Positions 4,773 through 11,821 of a stretch of DNA of 11,821 nt are shown in pieces. Below the pieces are notes generated by a model that was given only the letters and a program-made list of their open reading frames with translations, made no database searches and was not told the DNA's origin. Within the stretch, counting starts at the first letter, position 1. The number at the start of each line of letters is the position of its first letter. The DNA lies in NCBI GenBank assembly GCA_022561895.1, contig JADFQH010000060.1, positions 1-11,821 on the forward strand, written 5' to 3'. This stretch comes from Methanobacteriota archaeon (GTDB taxonomy: Archaea; Halobacteriota; Halobacteria; Halobacteriales; Halalkalicoccaceae). Position numbers and translations under genes: made by a program.

Positions 4773-5846
4773 ATGACAGAACGACACAACGGAACGAAAT
4801 CGGATAACGTAAGACCACAGCATCGCCGCCAGTTCCTCAAACTGGCCGGCATCGGATCGGTTGCGGCCCTTGCTGGCTGTCTCGCCGAGGACTCACCGGG
4901 CGATGCCGAAGAAGGCGACTGGGAGCCGTCCCAGACCATTCGCAACATCATCCCGTACGATCAGGGTGGTGGGACCGATGTGTACGCGCGCGGGATCAAC
5001 GAGTCGCTGATCGACGCGACCGGCCAGTCGGTGCAGGTCGACAACATCCCCGGCGCAGGGGGGTTGAACGGATTCGGCGATCTGATGGGTTCGGAGCCGG
5101 ACGGCCACACGATTCTCGGAACCGCAACACCCCTCGAAGTCGCCCCGCAGCTGCTCGACGATCCTGGATTCGACCAGCGCGACGCCGAGGGCGTCTGTGT
5201 GTTCGGCGAATCCGCGTGGATCCTCGTCGTCAACGAGGAGTACGAAGGCGAGGTCGAGACGTTCGACGACGTGATCGAGATGCACAACTCGGGCGAGTGG
5301 GACACCATCGGCATCCAAGAGCCGGGAAGTTCACAGGACGTTATCGTCCTGCTTGCACAGTACGGCGAGGACGAGTTCGAGGAGTACGACTGGCAGTGGT
5401 CCGAGCGGGTGCAGTATACGGGAACGGGTCCGGTCGCGGAGGCGGTCGCGAGCGGTGAGGTCCCCTGTGGAATCGGGACCGACGCCGGGACGGCCTCGGT
5501 CACCGAAACCGGCGCGATCTACCCCGTGGTTTCGTTCCTGAGCGGTGGAACCGAGGTTTATCCCGATATTCCCTCCGTCACCGACGAGGGCTATCCGGAG
5601 ATGGATTTCGTTGGCGGACTGAGTCGAGGTGTGTACGCCCCGCCCGAAACGCCCGACGACCGCACACAGTGGCTTTCGGACGCCTACGCCGAGGCGGTCG
5701 AGGACGACCGGACCCAGGAGTGGTCCGATAATACGGGCAACCCGGTGTTCCACGAGGGGCCCGAGGCCGCAGACGAGCTGTTAGACGACGCCTTCGAGTC
5801 CTACGAGGAGTTCGAGGTCGTCGAACTCGTCGAGGCGAACTCCTGA
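4773..5846 (+). CDS. tctC: tripartite tricarboxylate transporter substrate-binding lipoprotein (TctC/Bug family)
   Basis: This is the extracytoplasmic binding protein of a TTT-family carboxylate importer (357 residues). The N-terminus has a twin-arginine signal (R18-R19 in HRRQFLK), a hydrophobic segment LAGIGSVAALA and a lipobox LAGC with C36 as the expected lipidated cysteine. An acidic linker follows. The protein is thus likely exported folded by Tat and anchored to the outer face of the membrane. The mature part has the Bug-family pattern: IRNIIPYDQGGGTDVYARG, then IPGAGGLNGFGDLMGSEPDG, and the later PDIPSVTDEGYPEMDF. Bug proteins bind small carboxylates such as citrate, tartrate, malate-type or aromatic acids; the ligand here cannot be read from sequence. 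It is first in the order tctC-tctB-tctA, 42 bases before tctB, and is controlled by the palindrome-flanked promoter upstream. It is very acidic, as expected of a halophilic surface protein. Confidence 0.92.
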   Translation: MTERHNGTKSDNVRPQHRRQFLKLAGIGSVAALAGCLAEDSPGDAEEGDWEPSQTIRNIIPYDQGGGTDVYARGINESLIDATGQSVQVDNIPGAGGLNGFGDLMGSEPDGHTILGTATPLEVAPQLLDDPGFDQRDAEGVCVFGESAWILVVNEEYEGEVETFDDVIEMHNSGEWDTIGIQEPGSSQDVIVLLAQYGEDEFEEYDWQWSERVQYTGTGPVAEAVASGEVPCGIGTDAGTASVTETGAIYPVVSFLSGGTEVYPDIPSVTDEGYPEMDFVGGLSRGVYAPPETPDDRTQWLSDAYAEAVEDDRTQEWSDNTGNPVFHEGPEAADELLDDAFESYEEFEVVELVEANS

Positions 5847-5888
5847 GACAGCCCGCTCGAGCAACCTTACGGACTCCCCACCTCACAC

Positions 5889-6542
5889 ATGTCGATTAAA
5901 ACCCGCTATAAAAACGCAACCGCCGAGCACATCATGCTCGTTTTCCTGATCGCACTCAGTGGAATCTTCCTGGTCGAACCGGTCGTTCAAAACTACCCAC
6001 TGGACGCCCGTATCTTCCCGCAGTCGACGGCAGCGGTCGTGTTCGTCGGATCCGTTTTACTGCTCGCACAGAACTACCTCCCCAAGCCGGTTTATACGTT
6101 CGTCGCCGAAAGTATCTCGGTCACGAGCACCACCGCTGGCGACGATCAAGAGTCGACGGAAGACGACGAGGAATTGACTGAAGGCGACGAAGAATCGACG
6201 GACGAACGAACACCGAGGTTGGGGGAGGAGTACGGTGTCGAGATCAACGACACGGTGTTCATGGTAATCACGTCGGTGCTGTATCTCCTCCTTGGATGGG
6301 CCGCCGGGCTCTTCTTCATAACGCTGCCGTTCGTACTGCTTTACACGCTGTGGTTCCGGATCCCGTGGTACATAGGGGTTGGACTGGGGCTGATTGCAAC
6401 AGCTGTGATCTGGTTCTTCATGACGTTTCTCATCCTTCCGTTCGACCAGGGGGCGGTCTTCGACTTCAGCCCGTTCCTGCCGTTCGTGATCGACGGGATG
6501 ACGATCACCCTCGAACGAGCGGTAGAAACGAGGGTGATCTGA
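5889..6542 (+). CDS. tctB: tripartite tricarboxylate transporter small membrane subunit (TctB)
   Basis: A 217-residue integral membrane protein and the small subunit of the TTT transporter. Hydrophobic segments are seen at about residues 14-33, 47-63, 122-140, 141-155 and 160-184. The conserved DARIFPQ motif (39-45) after the first helix is typical of TctB. Between the second and third helices lies a long acidic loop containing three imperfect 7-residue repeats (85-105). This loop is unusual compared with the compact bacterial TctB of about 150-160 residues and explains much of the extra length. The ATG at 5889 follows tctC by 42 bases without a visible promoter. The stop TGA (6540-6542) is directly followed by the GTG start of tctA, so translation is probably coupled. 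TctB sequences diverge strongly, so the assignment rests on topology, the FPQ motif and gene order. Confidence 0.87.
   Translation: MSIKTRYKNATAEHIMLVFLIALSGIFLVEPVVQNYPLDARIFPQSTAAVVFVGSVLLLAQNYLPKPVYTFVAESISVTSTTAGDDQESTEDDEELTEGDEESTDERTPRLGEEYGVEINDTVFMVITSVLYLLLGWAAGLFFITLPFVLLYTLWFRIPWYIGVGLGLIATAVIWFFMTFLILPFDQGAVFDFSPFLPFVIDGMTITLERAVETRVI
6141..6203 (+). repeat. three tandem 21-base repeats in tctB
   Basis: Three consecutive 21-base units at 6141-6161, 6162-6182 and 6183-6203 encode DDQESTE, DDEELTE and GDEESTD. They form an acidic loop between membrane segments. Copies differ at several bases, suggesting an older slippage-type expansion that kept the frame. Confidence 0.75.
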
Positions 6543-8042
6543 GTGGCGGTCGAATCCTTTTTCGAAGGGCTTTCAATTGCGCTGAGCGGGGAGGCGCTCC
6601 TCTGGCTCACTGCCGGACTGCTGCTCGGAATTGTCCTGGGTGCGCTTCCCGGTATCGGTTCTCCGGTCGGAATGGCGATCGTCCTCCCGTTGACGCTGCC
6701 GCTCGATTCGACGATGGCGCTTATCCTGTTGATCGCGATCTACAGCGGGGCGATGTTCGGCGGCTCGATCGCCGCAATCCTGATCAACGCACCCGGCACG
6801 GAGTCGGCGGCGGCGACGACGCTCGATGGCTATCCGATGTCGAAAAACGGGCTTGCGAAGAACGCCCTCGCGATCGCGACCACCGCCTCCGCCCTGAACG
6901 GCTTTCTTGGCGCCTTAGCGCTCATCCTCATCTCGCCCGTCCTGATCGAGGTCGTCCTCGCCTTTGGCTCACCGGAGTACTTCCTGCTTGCGATTCTCGG
7001 GATCTCGCTGATCACGATCGTCACACAGGGATCGATCGTCAAGGGTCTCGTTGCGGGCGCGCTTGGGTTTATGATCTCGACGATCGGCACAGGGATACTG
7101 AGTCCGCGCCCCCGATACACGTTCGGGCAGTTTGGATTGTATGACGGTATCGATTTCGTTGCGGCGCTCATCGGGATGTTCGCGTTTGCGGAGATGATGA
7201 AGCTCGCCGCAATGAAACAGATCGCATCGACCGACATCGAACTCGGTGGCAGCATTCGCGAGGGGATCTCGACCGTTTTCAGATATCCGAAAACCACTCT
7301 CAAATCCGGGCTGATCGGCATGGGGATCGGGATGATCCCCGGATCGGGTGCAACGACCTCGACGTTCGTTGCCTACGCCGAAGAGGTGCGTTCGGTGGGG
7401 AAGGACGGACGCTTCGGCGAGGGTGATCCGCGTGGTGTCATTGCTCCAGAGGGGGCCAACAATCCGACCGTGAGCGGGTCACTCATCCCGACGCTCTCCT
7501 TTGGGATTCCCGGCAGCGGCTCGACTGCGGTCCTGCTTGGTGGCATTCTCATGCACGGTCTCCAGCCCGGACCGGCGCTGTTCAGCGACGAACTGAACAT
7601 CACGTATGCGCTCTTTATCTCGCTATTCCTCGGAAACTTCCTTATCATCGCGGTCGGGCTGACAGTCATCCCCTATGCGAGTCGCCTCACCGAGATCGAC
7701 ACCAACATCATCATCCCGGTGGTGGTCGTCCTCTCGTTTGCCGGCGCGTACACACTGAACCAGAACTGGTTCGACGTAACGGCCGTCGTCGCACTCGGCG
7801 TGCTCGGTTTCTACATGGTTCGGTACAACTACTCGATCATCGCCTTCGTCCTCGGAATCGTCCTTGGACCGATCGCGGAGGAGAACTTCTTCCGGTCGCT
7901 CCAGATCTCGGGCGGGGAGTATTCGATCTTTATCGATCCGATCAACCGGCCGCTGTCCTTTCTCCTCGTGCTCGCCATCCTGTTCATCCTCGTCGGACCG
8001 TTCCTCAAACCCTACCTCGAACGCAAGATCGACCGGGCCTAG
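6543..8042 (+). CDS. tctA: tripartite tricarboxylate transporter large membrane subunit (TctA)
   Basis: The 499-residue large permease subunit of the TTT system, with about 11-12 hydrophobic segments spread over its length; it forms the translocation path in the cytoplasmic membrane. Family motifs are GALPGIGSPVG (33-43), GAMFGGSIAAILINAPGT (69-86), the second-half counterpart GMIPGSGATTS (from 263), IAPEGANNPTVSGSLIPTL, and GIPGSGSTAVLLGGILMHG. The repeated PGIG/PGSG elements reflect the known two-half architecture of TctA. The length matches the usual value of about 500. The start is GTG at 6543, immediately after the tctB stop; this places the first hydrophobic helix correctly and no better ATG precedes it. 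A short T-rich stretch after the stop (8047-8054) could help termination. Uptake is normally driven by an ion gradient; in a halophile sodium or protons are both possible. Confidence 0.95.
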   Translation: MAVESFFEGLSIALSGEALLWLTAGLLLGIVLGALPGIGSPVGMAIVLPLTLPLDSTMALILLIAIYSGAMFGGSIAAILINAPGTESAAATTLDGYPMSKNGLAKNALAIATTASALNGFLGALALILISPVLIEVVLAFGSPEYFLLAILGISLITIVTQGSIVKGLVAGALGFMISTIGTGILSPRPRYTFGQFGLYDGIDFVAALIGMFAFAEMMKLAAMKQIASTDIELGGSIREGISTVFRYPKTTLKSGLIGMGIGMIPGSGATTSTFVAYAEEVRSVGKDGRFGEGDPRGVIAPEGANNPTVSGSLIPTLSFGIPGSGSTAVLLGGILMHGLQPGPALFSDELNITYALFISLFLGNFLIIAVGLTVIPYASRLTEIDTNIIIPVVVVLSFAGAYTLNQNWFDVTAVVALGVLGFYMVRYNYSIIAFVLGIVLGPIAEENFFRSLQISGGEYSIFIDPINRPLSFLLVLAILFILVGPFLKPYLERKIDRA

Positions 8043-8082
8043 TAGTTCTGTTTTCACTGCCACTGCTACACGGACCCCCATC

Positions 8083-8090
8083 TCTATATC
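8083..8090 (+). promoter_or_regulatory. possible TATA box for the VOC-cupin pair
   Basis: TCTATATC lies about 22-29 bases before the ATG at 8112, the usual distance for a leaderless haloarchaeal transcript. It suggests that the two small genes can be transcribed independently of the transporter operon, whose last gene ends at 8042. Confidence 0.45.
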
Positions 8091-8111
8091 CTCGGTCATC
8101 AACTCACGTCC

Positions 8112-8504
8112 ATGCACTACACTGGAATCGATCACCTCGTTCTCACCGTTACTGATCTCGACGCGACTTGCGGGTTCTATGGGGATGTCCTCGGCGCGAC
8201 GGTGATCAGCTTCGGTTCGGAAAACAGAACCGCACTTCAGTTCGGCGAGCAGAAGATCAACCTTCACGAAGCAGACGAGGAGTTCGATCCACATGCCCGA
8301 ACGCCGACGCCCGGATCAGGGGATTTCTGTCTCGTTTGCGAGCTCGCTGTCGAGGAAGTCATCGCCTATCTCGACGATCACGGTATCGAGATCGTTCACG
8401 GCCCGGTTGAAAAACACGGGGCACGCGGCTCGATGCAGTCGGTGTACGTCCGAGACCCCGACGGAAATCTCGTCGAACTCGCCTCCTACGAGCAAAGAGA
8501 TTAG
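8112..8504 (+). CDS. VOC (glyoxalase/dioxygenase superfamily) protein, GLOD5-like
   Basis: A 130-residue vicinal-oxygen-chelate domain protein. It starts with IDHLVLTVTDLDATCGFYGDVLG and continues with NRTALQFGEQKINLHEADEE, PTPGSGDFCLV and the C-terminal VYVRDPDGNLVELASY. This order closely resembles the GLOD5/glyoxalase-like group. Probable metal ligands are H8, H52 and E122, by analogy with the family. VOC domains pair as two beta-alpha-beta-beta-beta modules; both are present here in one short chain, which usually dimerises. The family covers glyoxalases, epimerases and ring-cleavage enzymes, and this group has no firmly assigned reaction that I can name. It lies 69 bases after the transporter and 23 bases before a cupin gene on the same strand, suggesting a role in metabolism of the imported acid or in detoxifying a reactive carbonyl. 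That role is inference. Confidence 0.88.
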   Translation: MHYTGIDHLVLTVTDLDATCGFYGDVLGATVISFGSENRTALQFGEQKINLHEADEEFDPHARTPTPGSGDFCLVCELAVEEVIAYLDDHGIEIVHGPVEKHGARGSMQSVYVRDPDGNLVELASYEQRD

Positions 8505-8527
8505 CCGGTGGAGTCCGTTCGCCCGGT

Positions 8528-8944
8528 ATGCCAGACGGCTTTACCCGGATCCCGCTCTCCGAGGTCGAACAGAACCCCGAAAAACCCGGACAGCGCTTCG
8601 AACTCTCGCCCGAACTCGGAATCGAGACATTTAATCTCAACGTCGCGATCCTCGAACCGGGCGAGCGACTCTCACAGAACCACTTTCACTACCACGAGAA
8701 CCAACAGGAGCTGTTTCTCGTCAGCCAGGGAGCCTGTCGCGTCGAAACGACTGAAGGGGGATTCGAAATGGGTGTTGATGAGGCCGTGGTGTTTGAGAAA
8801 GGAAAGGGGGGCGCACACGTCCTCTACAATCATACGGAAAACCCGTGCAAACTCGTCGCGATCGGCTGGCCGCCTGAGGGACGGTATCCGGTCCACCAGA
8901 TAGAAGAAACCAACGAACGCCTCACACGGCGCTCGAACGAGTGA
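8528..8944 (+). CDS. small single-domain cupin protein
   Basis: A 138-residue protein with one cupin domain. The first cupin motif runs from G45 to G68: H54 and H56 in NHFHYHENQQELFLVSQG, with E61 as third ligand. The second motif has H97 in GGAHVLYNHTENPCKL. A 3-His/1-Glu metal site is therefore complete. The segment ETTEGGFEMGVDEAVVFEKG forms the inter-motif region. The C-terminus WPPEGRYPVHQIEETNERL is charged. Such small cupins include sugar or acid isomerases, dioxygenases and non-catalytic binders; sequence alone does not decide. The ATG at 8528 lies 23 bases after the VOC stop, so the two genes are likely co-transcribed. The gene ends at 8944, 155 bases before the next start, and no strong terminator is visible. 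Confidence 0.87.
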   Translation: MPDGFTRIPLSEVEQNPEKPGQRFELSPELGIETFNLNVAILEPGERLSQNHFHYHENQQELFLVSQGACRVETTEGGFEMGVDEAVVFEKGKGGAHVLYNHTENPCKLVAIGWPPEGRYPVHQIEETNERLTRRSNE

Positions 8945-8977
8945 TCGAAGTGTGAGGACGGACGCCAACACGAATTC

Positions 8978-9051
8978 TAGGACATTATTTATCATTAACG
9001 TATTTTAATACACTCTTCACATATCAATTACAACGATACTTGTGTCACACA
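8978..9051 (+). promoter_or_regulatory. AT-rich promoter region of the FAD/Fe-S dehydrogenase
   Basis: The 155-base gap 8945-9099 contains an AT-rich island at about 8980-9012. TTTTAATA (9003-9010) is the best TATA candidate and would place the transcription start near 9035, giving a leader of about 65 bases. GTATT/AATAC (9000-9004, 9007-9011) forms a small palindrome on the box, and TGTG/CACA (9041-9044, 9048-9051) lies just past the expected start. A regulator site is possible but not proven. Confidence 0.45.
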
Positions 9052-9099
9052 CCCACGCTGCAACGCAGACGTTTTCCCACTCCGGTCGATTCCTCATAT

Positions 9100-11821
9100 A
9101 TGGCAACCAACCCGGCACAAGCGCGCGACGACCGGTCGTCGTACGACTACATGGATAGAGAGGAGGCGATTCCGGAAGCGCTCGCCTCGCTCCCACGGCT
9201 CGTCGGCGGGGAGGTTCGTTTCGACGACTACTCGCGAGAACTCTACGCGACGGACGCAAGCGCTTACGAAGTGACCCCTATCGGAGTCGTGTTCCCGACC
9301 TCGACACGGGACGTACAGACGGTGGTTCGCCATTGTGGCGCAAACGGAATCCCCGTCCTTCCGCGCGGCGGCGGAACGAGTTTAGCGGGGCAAGCCGTCG
9401 GGGAAGCGGTCGTGTTGGACTTTACCCGACATATGGACACCGTCCTCGACATCGATCCAGACGCCCGGCGCGCGCGGGCGGAGGTCGGCGTCTATCTCGG
9501 CGATCTCAACACCGAGCTCGCGCCCGATGGGCTGAAGTTCGCGCCCGATCCCGCGTGGGGCGACAAGAGCGCTCTTGGAGGAGCTATTGGGAACAACTCG
9601 ACCGGCTCGCATTCGCTCGTCTACGGCAAGACGGATGCGTACATCGAGGAGTGTGAGGCCGTGCTGGCCGACGGCACCGTCACAACGTTCGGGGAAGTCA
9701 CTCTCGAGGAGCTCGAAGAAAACGGCGATCCCGAAGGTGATATCGAAGCACGGATCTACGCCGAGGTCCGAAAAATTATCGAGGAGGAAGCTGAGGATAT
9801 AGACGAGGCGTACCCCGACCTGAAGCGGAACGTTTCCGGCTACAATCTGGATATGCTCGTCTCGGAAGCTAAAGAGGGGTCGGTAAATCTCGCGCGTTTA
9901 CTCGCGGGCAGCGAGGGCACGTTGGCGATCGTTACCGAAGCCGAGGTCGCCTTGGAGCCGGTCCCCGAAACGAAGTCGATGGCGCTTTTGACGTACGATT
10001 CGCTGATCGACGCGATGGAGGACGTCGCGCCGATCCTCGAACACGATCCCTCGGCGGTCGAGGCGATGGACGATGTCTTACTCGATCTCGCGCGCGAAAC
10101 CGAGGAGTTCGGCGAAGTGGTTTCAATGCTTCCGGAGGGCGCGTCTTCAGTACTCCTCGTCGAGTTCTACGCCAAAAACGACGCGGATGGAAAGGAGCAG
10201 GTTGCAGGGTTGATCGCGGATCGCGTGGGTGGCGAAAGCGAGGTCGGTCCCGGCGAACACCCGACGACCGAAAAAGAGCGATTCGCGACGGCGGTGATGG
10301 AGGCCCACGACGACGCCGACAGATCCAAATTCTGGAAGATGCGCAAAAGCGGGCTGCCGATCCTGCTCTCGCGGACGACGGACGAAAAACACATCGCGTA
10401 CATCGAGGACACCGCAATCCCACCCGAAAACCTGCCCGAGTACGTCGCGGACTTTCAGGAAGTCCTCGAAGAACACGACACCTTCGCGAGCTACTACGCG
10501 CATGCGGGGCCAGGCGTGCTCCACATTCGCCCGCTCGTCAACACCAAAACCACTGATGGACTCGAAGACTTCGAATCGATCGCCGATAGCGTGACGGATC
10601 TCGTCGTCAAATATGGGGGATCGGTTTCCGGAGAGCACGGCGACGGCCGGGCGCGCACCCAGTGGAATCGGAAATTGTACGGCGACCACTTGTGGACCGT
10701 CTTTCGGGACCTAAAGACCGCGTTCGATCCCGACTGGCTGCTCAATCCAGGGCAGGTCTGTGGCGACGTGGATATGACCGAGAACCTTCGATTCTCGCCC
10801 GACTACGAGTTCGAGATGGGCTTTGATCCCGTCCTCCAGTGGGAAAATGATAATGGGTTTCAGGGGATGGCCGAGCTTTGCCACGGCTGTGGCGGCTGTC
10901 GCGGTCCCCAAGAGACCACCGGCGGTGTGATGTGTCCGACCTTCCGCGCAAGCGAAGAGGAGATCACGAGCACGAGGGGTCGGGCGAACATGTTGAGGCA
11001 GGCGATGAGTGGAGAGCTTCCCGATGGCGAGGCCTTCAGCGATGAGTTCGTCACGGAGGTGATGGATCTCTGTATCGGCTGTAAGGGCTGTGCGAAGGAC
11101 TGTCCGAGTGAGGTGGATATGGCGAAGCTCAAGGTCGAGGTGACCCACGAACACCACCAGCGCCACGGCGCAGGTCTTCGCTCTCGCATGTTCGCGAACA
11201 TCGACACCCTCTCGAAGTTCGGGAGCGCGACAGCACCGATTTCGAACTGGCTGCCGGAGCTCCCTGGCGCTCGATTGGCGATGGAGAAAACCGTTGGAAT
11301 CGCCCGCGAGCGCTCGCTTCCGACCTTTCACCGCGAGACTCTCGAAGACTGGTTTGAAGCGCGCGGCCCCAAGGTAAGCGAGACAGAGGCCGACCGAAAG
11401 GCACTGCTCGTTCCCGACACCTACACGAACCACAACCATCCCGAAGCCGGGAAGGACGCCGTCCGGGTTCTCGAAGCCGCGGGGGTCCACGTCCAGCTCG
11501 CCGAGGTCGGCGACAGCGGGCGACCCGCGTTCTCGAAGGGGTTTCTCGACGTTGCCCGCGAGCGCGCCGAGGAGAACGTCGCGGCGCTCGCTCCCAGAAT
11601 CGACGAGGGCTGGGACGTAGTCGTCGCGGAGCCCTCCGACGCGGTCATGCTCCAGCTCGACTATTTGGATCTGCTTTCTATTGAGGAGGCCGAATCGGTC
11701 GCGATCAACACCTTCGGCGTCATGGAGTACATCAATGCCTTCGACCTCGACCTTCCTGAGGGACGGGGTTCACTCACCTACCACGGCCACTGCCACCAGA
11801 AGGCGATGAAAAAGGACGTTC
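9100..11821 (+). CDS. fused FAD-binding and iron-sulfur D-2-hydroxyacid dehydrogenase (GlcD-GlcF type), 3' end outside window
   Basis: The frame is open from the ATG at 9100 to the right edge (907 complete codons). The family usually has about 1,000 residues, so about 100 are missing. The N-terminal half is a PCMH-type FAD domain with PRGGGTSLAGQ (RGGGTSLAGQ at 89-98) and GGAIGNNSTGSHS (160-172). A C-terminal FAD-oxidase domain follows with HAGPGVLHIRP (468-478) and SGEHGDGRART (510-520). After it come two cysteine clusters: C594, C597, C600 and C612, then C658, C661, C664 and C668 followed by P. These fit two [4Fe-4S] centres. A CCG-type domain begins with TYHGHCHQK near 893. This layout matches YdiJ-like D-2-hydroxyglutarate/D-lactate dehydrogenases and the separate GlcD and GlcF subunits. 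Electrons from a D-2-hydroxyacid would pass via FAD and Fe-S to the respiratory chain. No signal peptide is seen, so it is cytoplasmic or membrane-associated. The substrate is unresolved. Confidence 0.92.
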   Translation, partial: MATNPAQARDDRSSYDYMDREEAIPEALASLPRLVGGEVRFDDYSRELYATDASAYEVTPIGVVFPTSTRDVQTVVRHCGANGIPVLPRGGGTSLAGQAVGEAVVLDFTRHMDTVLDIDPDARRARAEVGVYLGDLNTELAPDGLKFAPDPAWGDKSALGGAIGNNSTGSHSLVYGKTDAYIEECEAVLADGTVTTFGEVTLEELEENGDPEGDIEARIYAEVRKIIEEEAEDIDEAYPDLKRNVSGYNLDMLVSEAKEGSVNLARLLAGSEGTLAIVTEAEVALEPVPETKSMALLTYDSLIDAMEDVAPILEHDPSAVEAMDDVLLDLARETEEFGEVVSMLPEGASSVLLVEFYAKNDADGKEQVAGLIADRVGGESEVGPGEHPTTEKERFATAVMEAHDDADRSKFWKMRKSGLPILLSRTTDEKHIAYIEDTAIPPENLPEYVADFQEVLEEHDTFASYYAHAGPGVLHIRPLVNTKTTDGLEDFESIADSVTDLVVKYGGSVSGEHGDGRARTQWNRKLYGDHLWTVFRDLKTAFDPDWLLNPGQVCGDVDMTENLRFSPDYEFEMGFDPVLQWENDNGFQGMAELCHGCGGCRGPQETTGGVMCPTFRASEEEITSTRGRANMLRQAMSGELPDGEAFSDEFVTEVMDLCIGCKGCAKDCPSEVDMAKLKVEVTHEHHQRHGAGLRSRMFANIDTLSKFGSATAPISNWLPELPGARLAMEKTVGIARERSLPTFHRETLEDWFEARGPKVSETEADRKALLVPDTYTNHNHPEAGKDAVRVLEAAGVHVQLAEVGDSGRPAFSKGFLDVARERAEENVAALAPRIDEGWDVVVAEPSDAVMLQLDYLDLLSIEEAESVAINTFGVMEYINAFDLDLPEGRGSLTYHGHCHQKAMKKDV

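Noticed and set aside
4664..4807. Possible 47-residue leader peptide (MMVGLGTRYRRP...) before tctC
   Set aside because: Its ATG lies upstream of the transcription start predicted from the TATA box (near 4670), it overlaps tctC in another frame, and it shows no attenuator-like residue run.
10711..11490. Minus-strand open frame of 259 codons inside the FAD/Fe-S dehydrogenase
   Set aside because: The plus strand encodes both iron-sulfur motifs in this stretch; the antisense frame has no family features.

Overview
The window looks like a haloarchaeal (class Halobacteria) chromosome segment. Most predicted proteins are strongly acidic and the coding regions are G+C-rich. One exported protein carries a twin-arginine signal followed by a lipobox, as is typical of haloarchaeal solute-binding lipoproteins. 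Several genes have a TATA-like box about 25-28 bases before the start codon, as expected for leaderless archaeal transcripts. I cannot name a genus from the sequence alone.

Layout. (1) Bases 1-842, + strand: the 3' part of an OLD-family ATPase/TOPRIM nuclease gene with visibly lower G+C. It is probably the edge of an acquired, possibly defence-related segment. (2) Bases 826-2639, - strand: a crotonase-fold gene and, overlapping it by 4 bases, a CaiB/BaiF family III CoA-transferase. The CoA-transferase loses its C-terminal part exactly where the nuclease gene begins. The crotonase lacks both catalytic glutamates of classical enoyl-CoA hydratases. (3) Bases 2640-2945: a spacer of about 300 bases filled with regular hairpins. 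(4) Bases 2946-4001, +: a tartrate/D-malate-type decarboxylating dehydrogenase. It ends in a hairpin and is followed by a 60-base inverted repeat that reaches into the stop codon of a convergent universal stress protein gene (4077-4511, -). (5) Bases 4512-4772: a regulatory region with a TATA box framed by an inverted repeat. (6) Bases 4773-8042, +: a tripartite tricarboxylate transporter operon in the order binding protein, small membrane subunit, large membrane subunit. (7) Bases 8112-8944, +: a VOC/glyoxalase-like protein and a small cupin, possibly with their own promoter. (8) Bases 9100 to the right edge, +: a large fused FAD and iron-sulfur D-2-hydroxyacid (D-lactate/D-2-hydroxyglutarate type) dehydrogenase, cut by the window end.

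Working together (inference): the binding protein and TctA/TctB would import a small carboxylate or hydroxycarboxylate. The dehydrogenase at 2946 and the FAD/Fe-S dehydrogenase at 9100 would oxidise 2-hydroxyacids to 2-oxoacids. The CoA-transferase and crotonase suggest that a CoA-activated acid is, or was, processed nearby. The two small metal-binding-fold proteins may be auxiliary enzymes. No transcription factor gene is visible in the window, although clear operator-like palindromes are.

I see no wholly new system. The best leads are the truncated CoA-transferase at the junction with the nuclease gene, the crotonase without catalytic glutamates, the YTY-loop hairpin cluster, the 60-base inverted-repeat element and the palindrome around the transporter TATA box.
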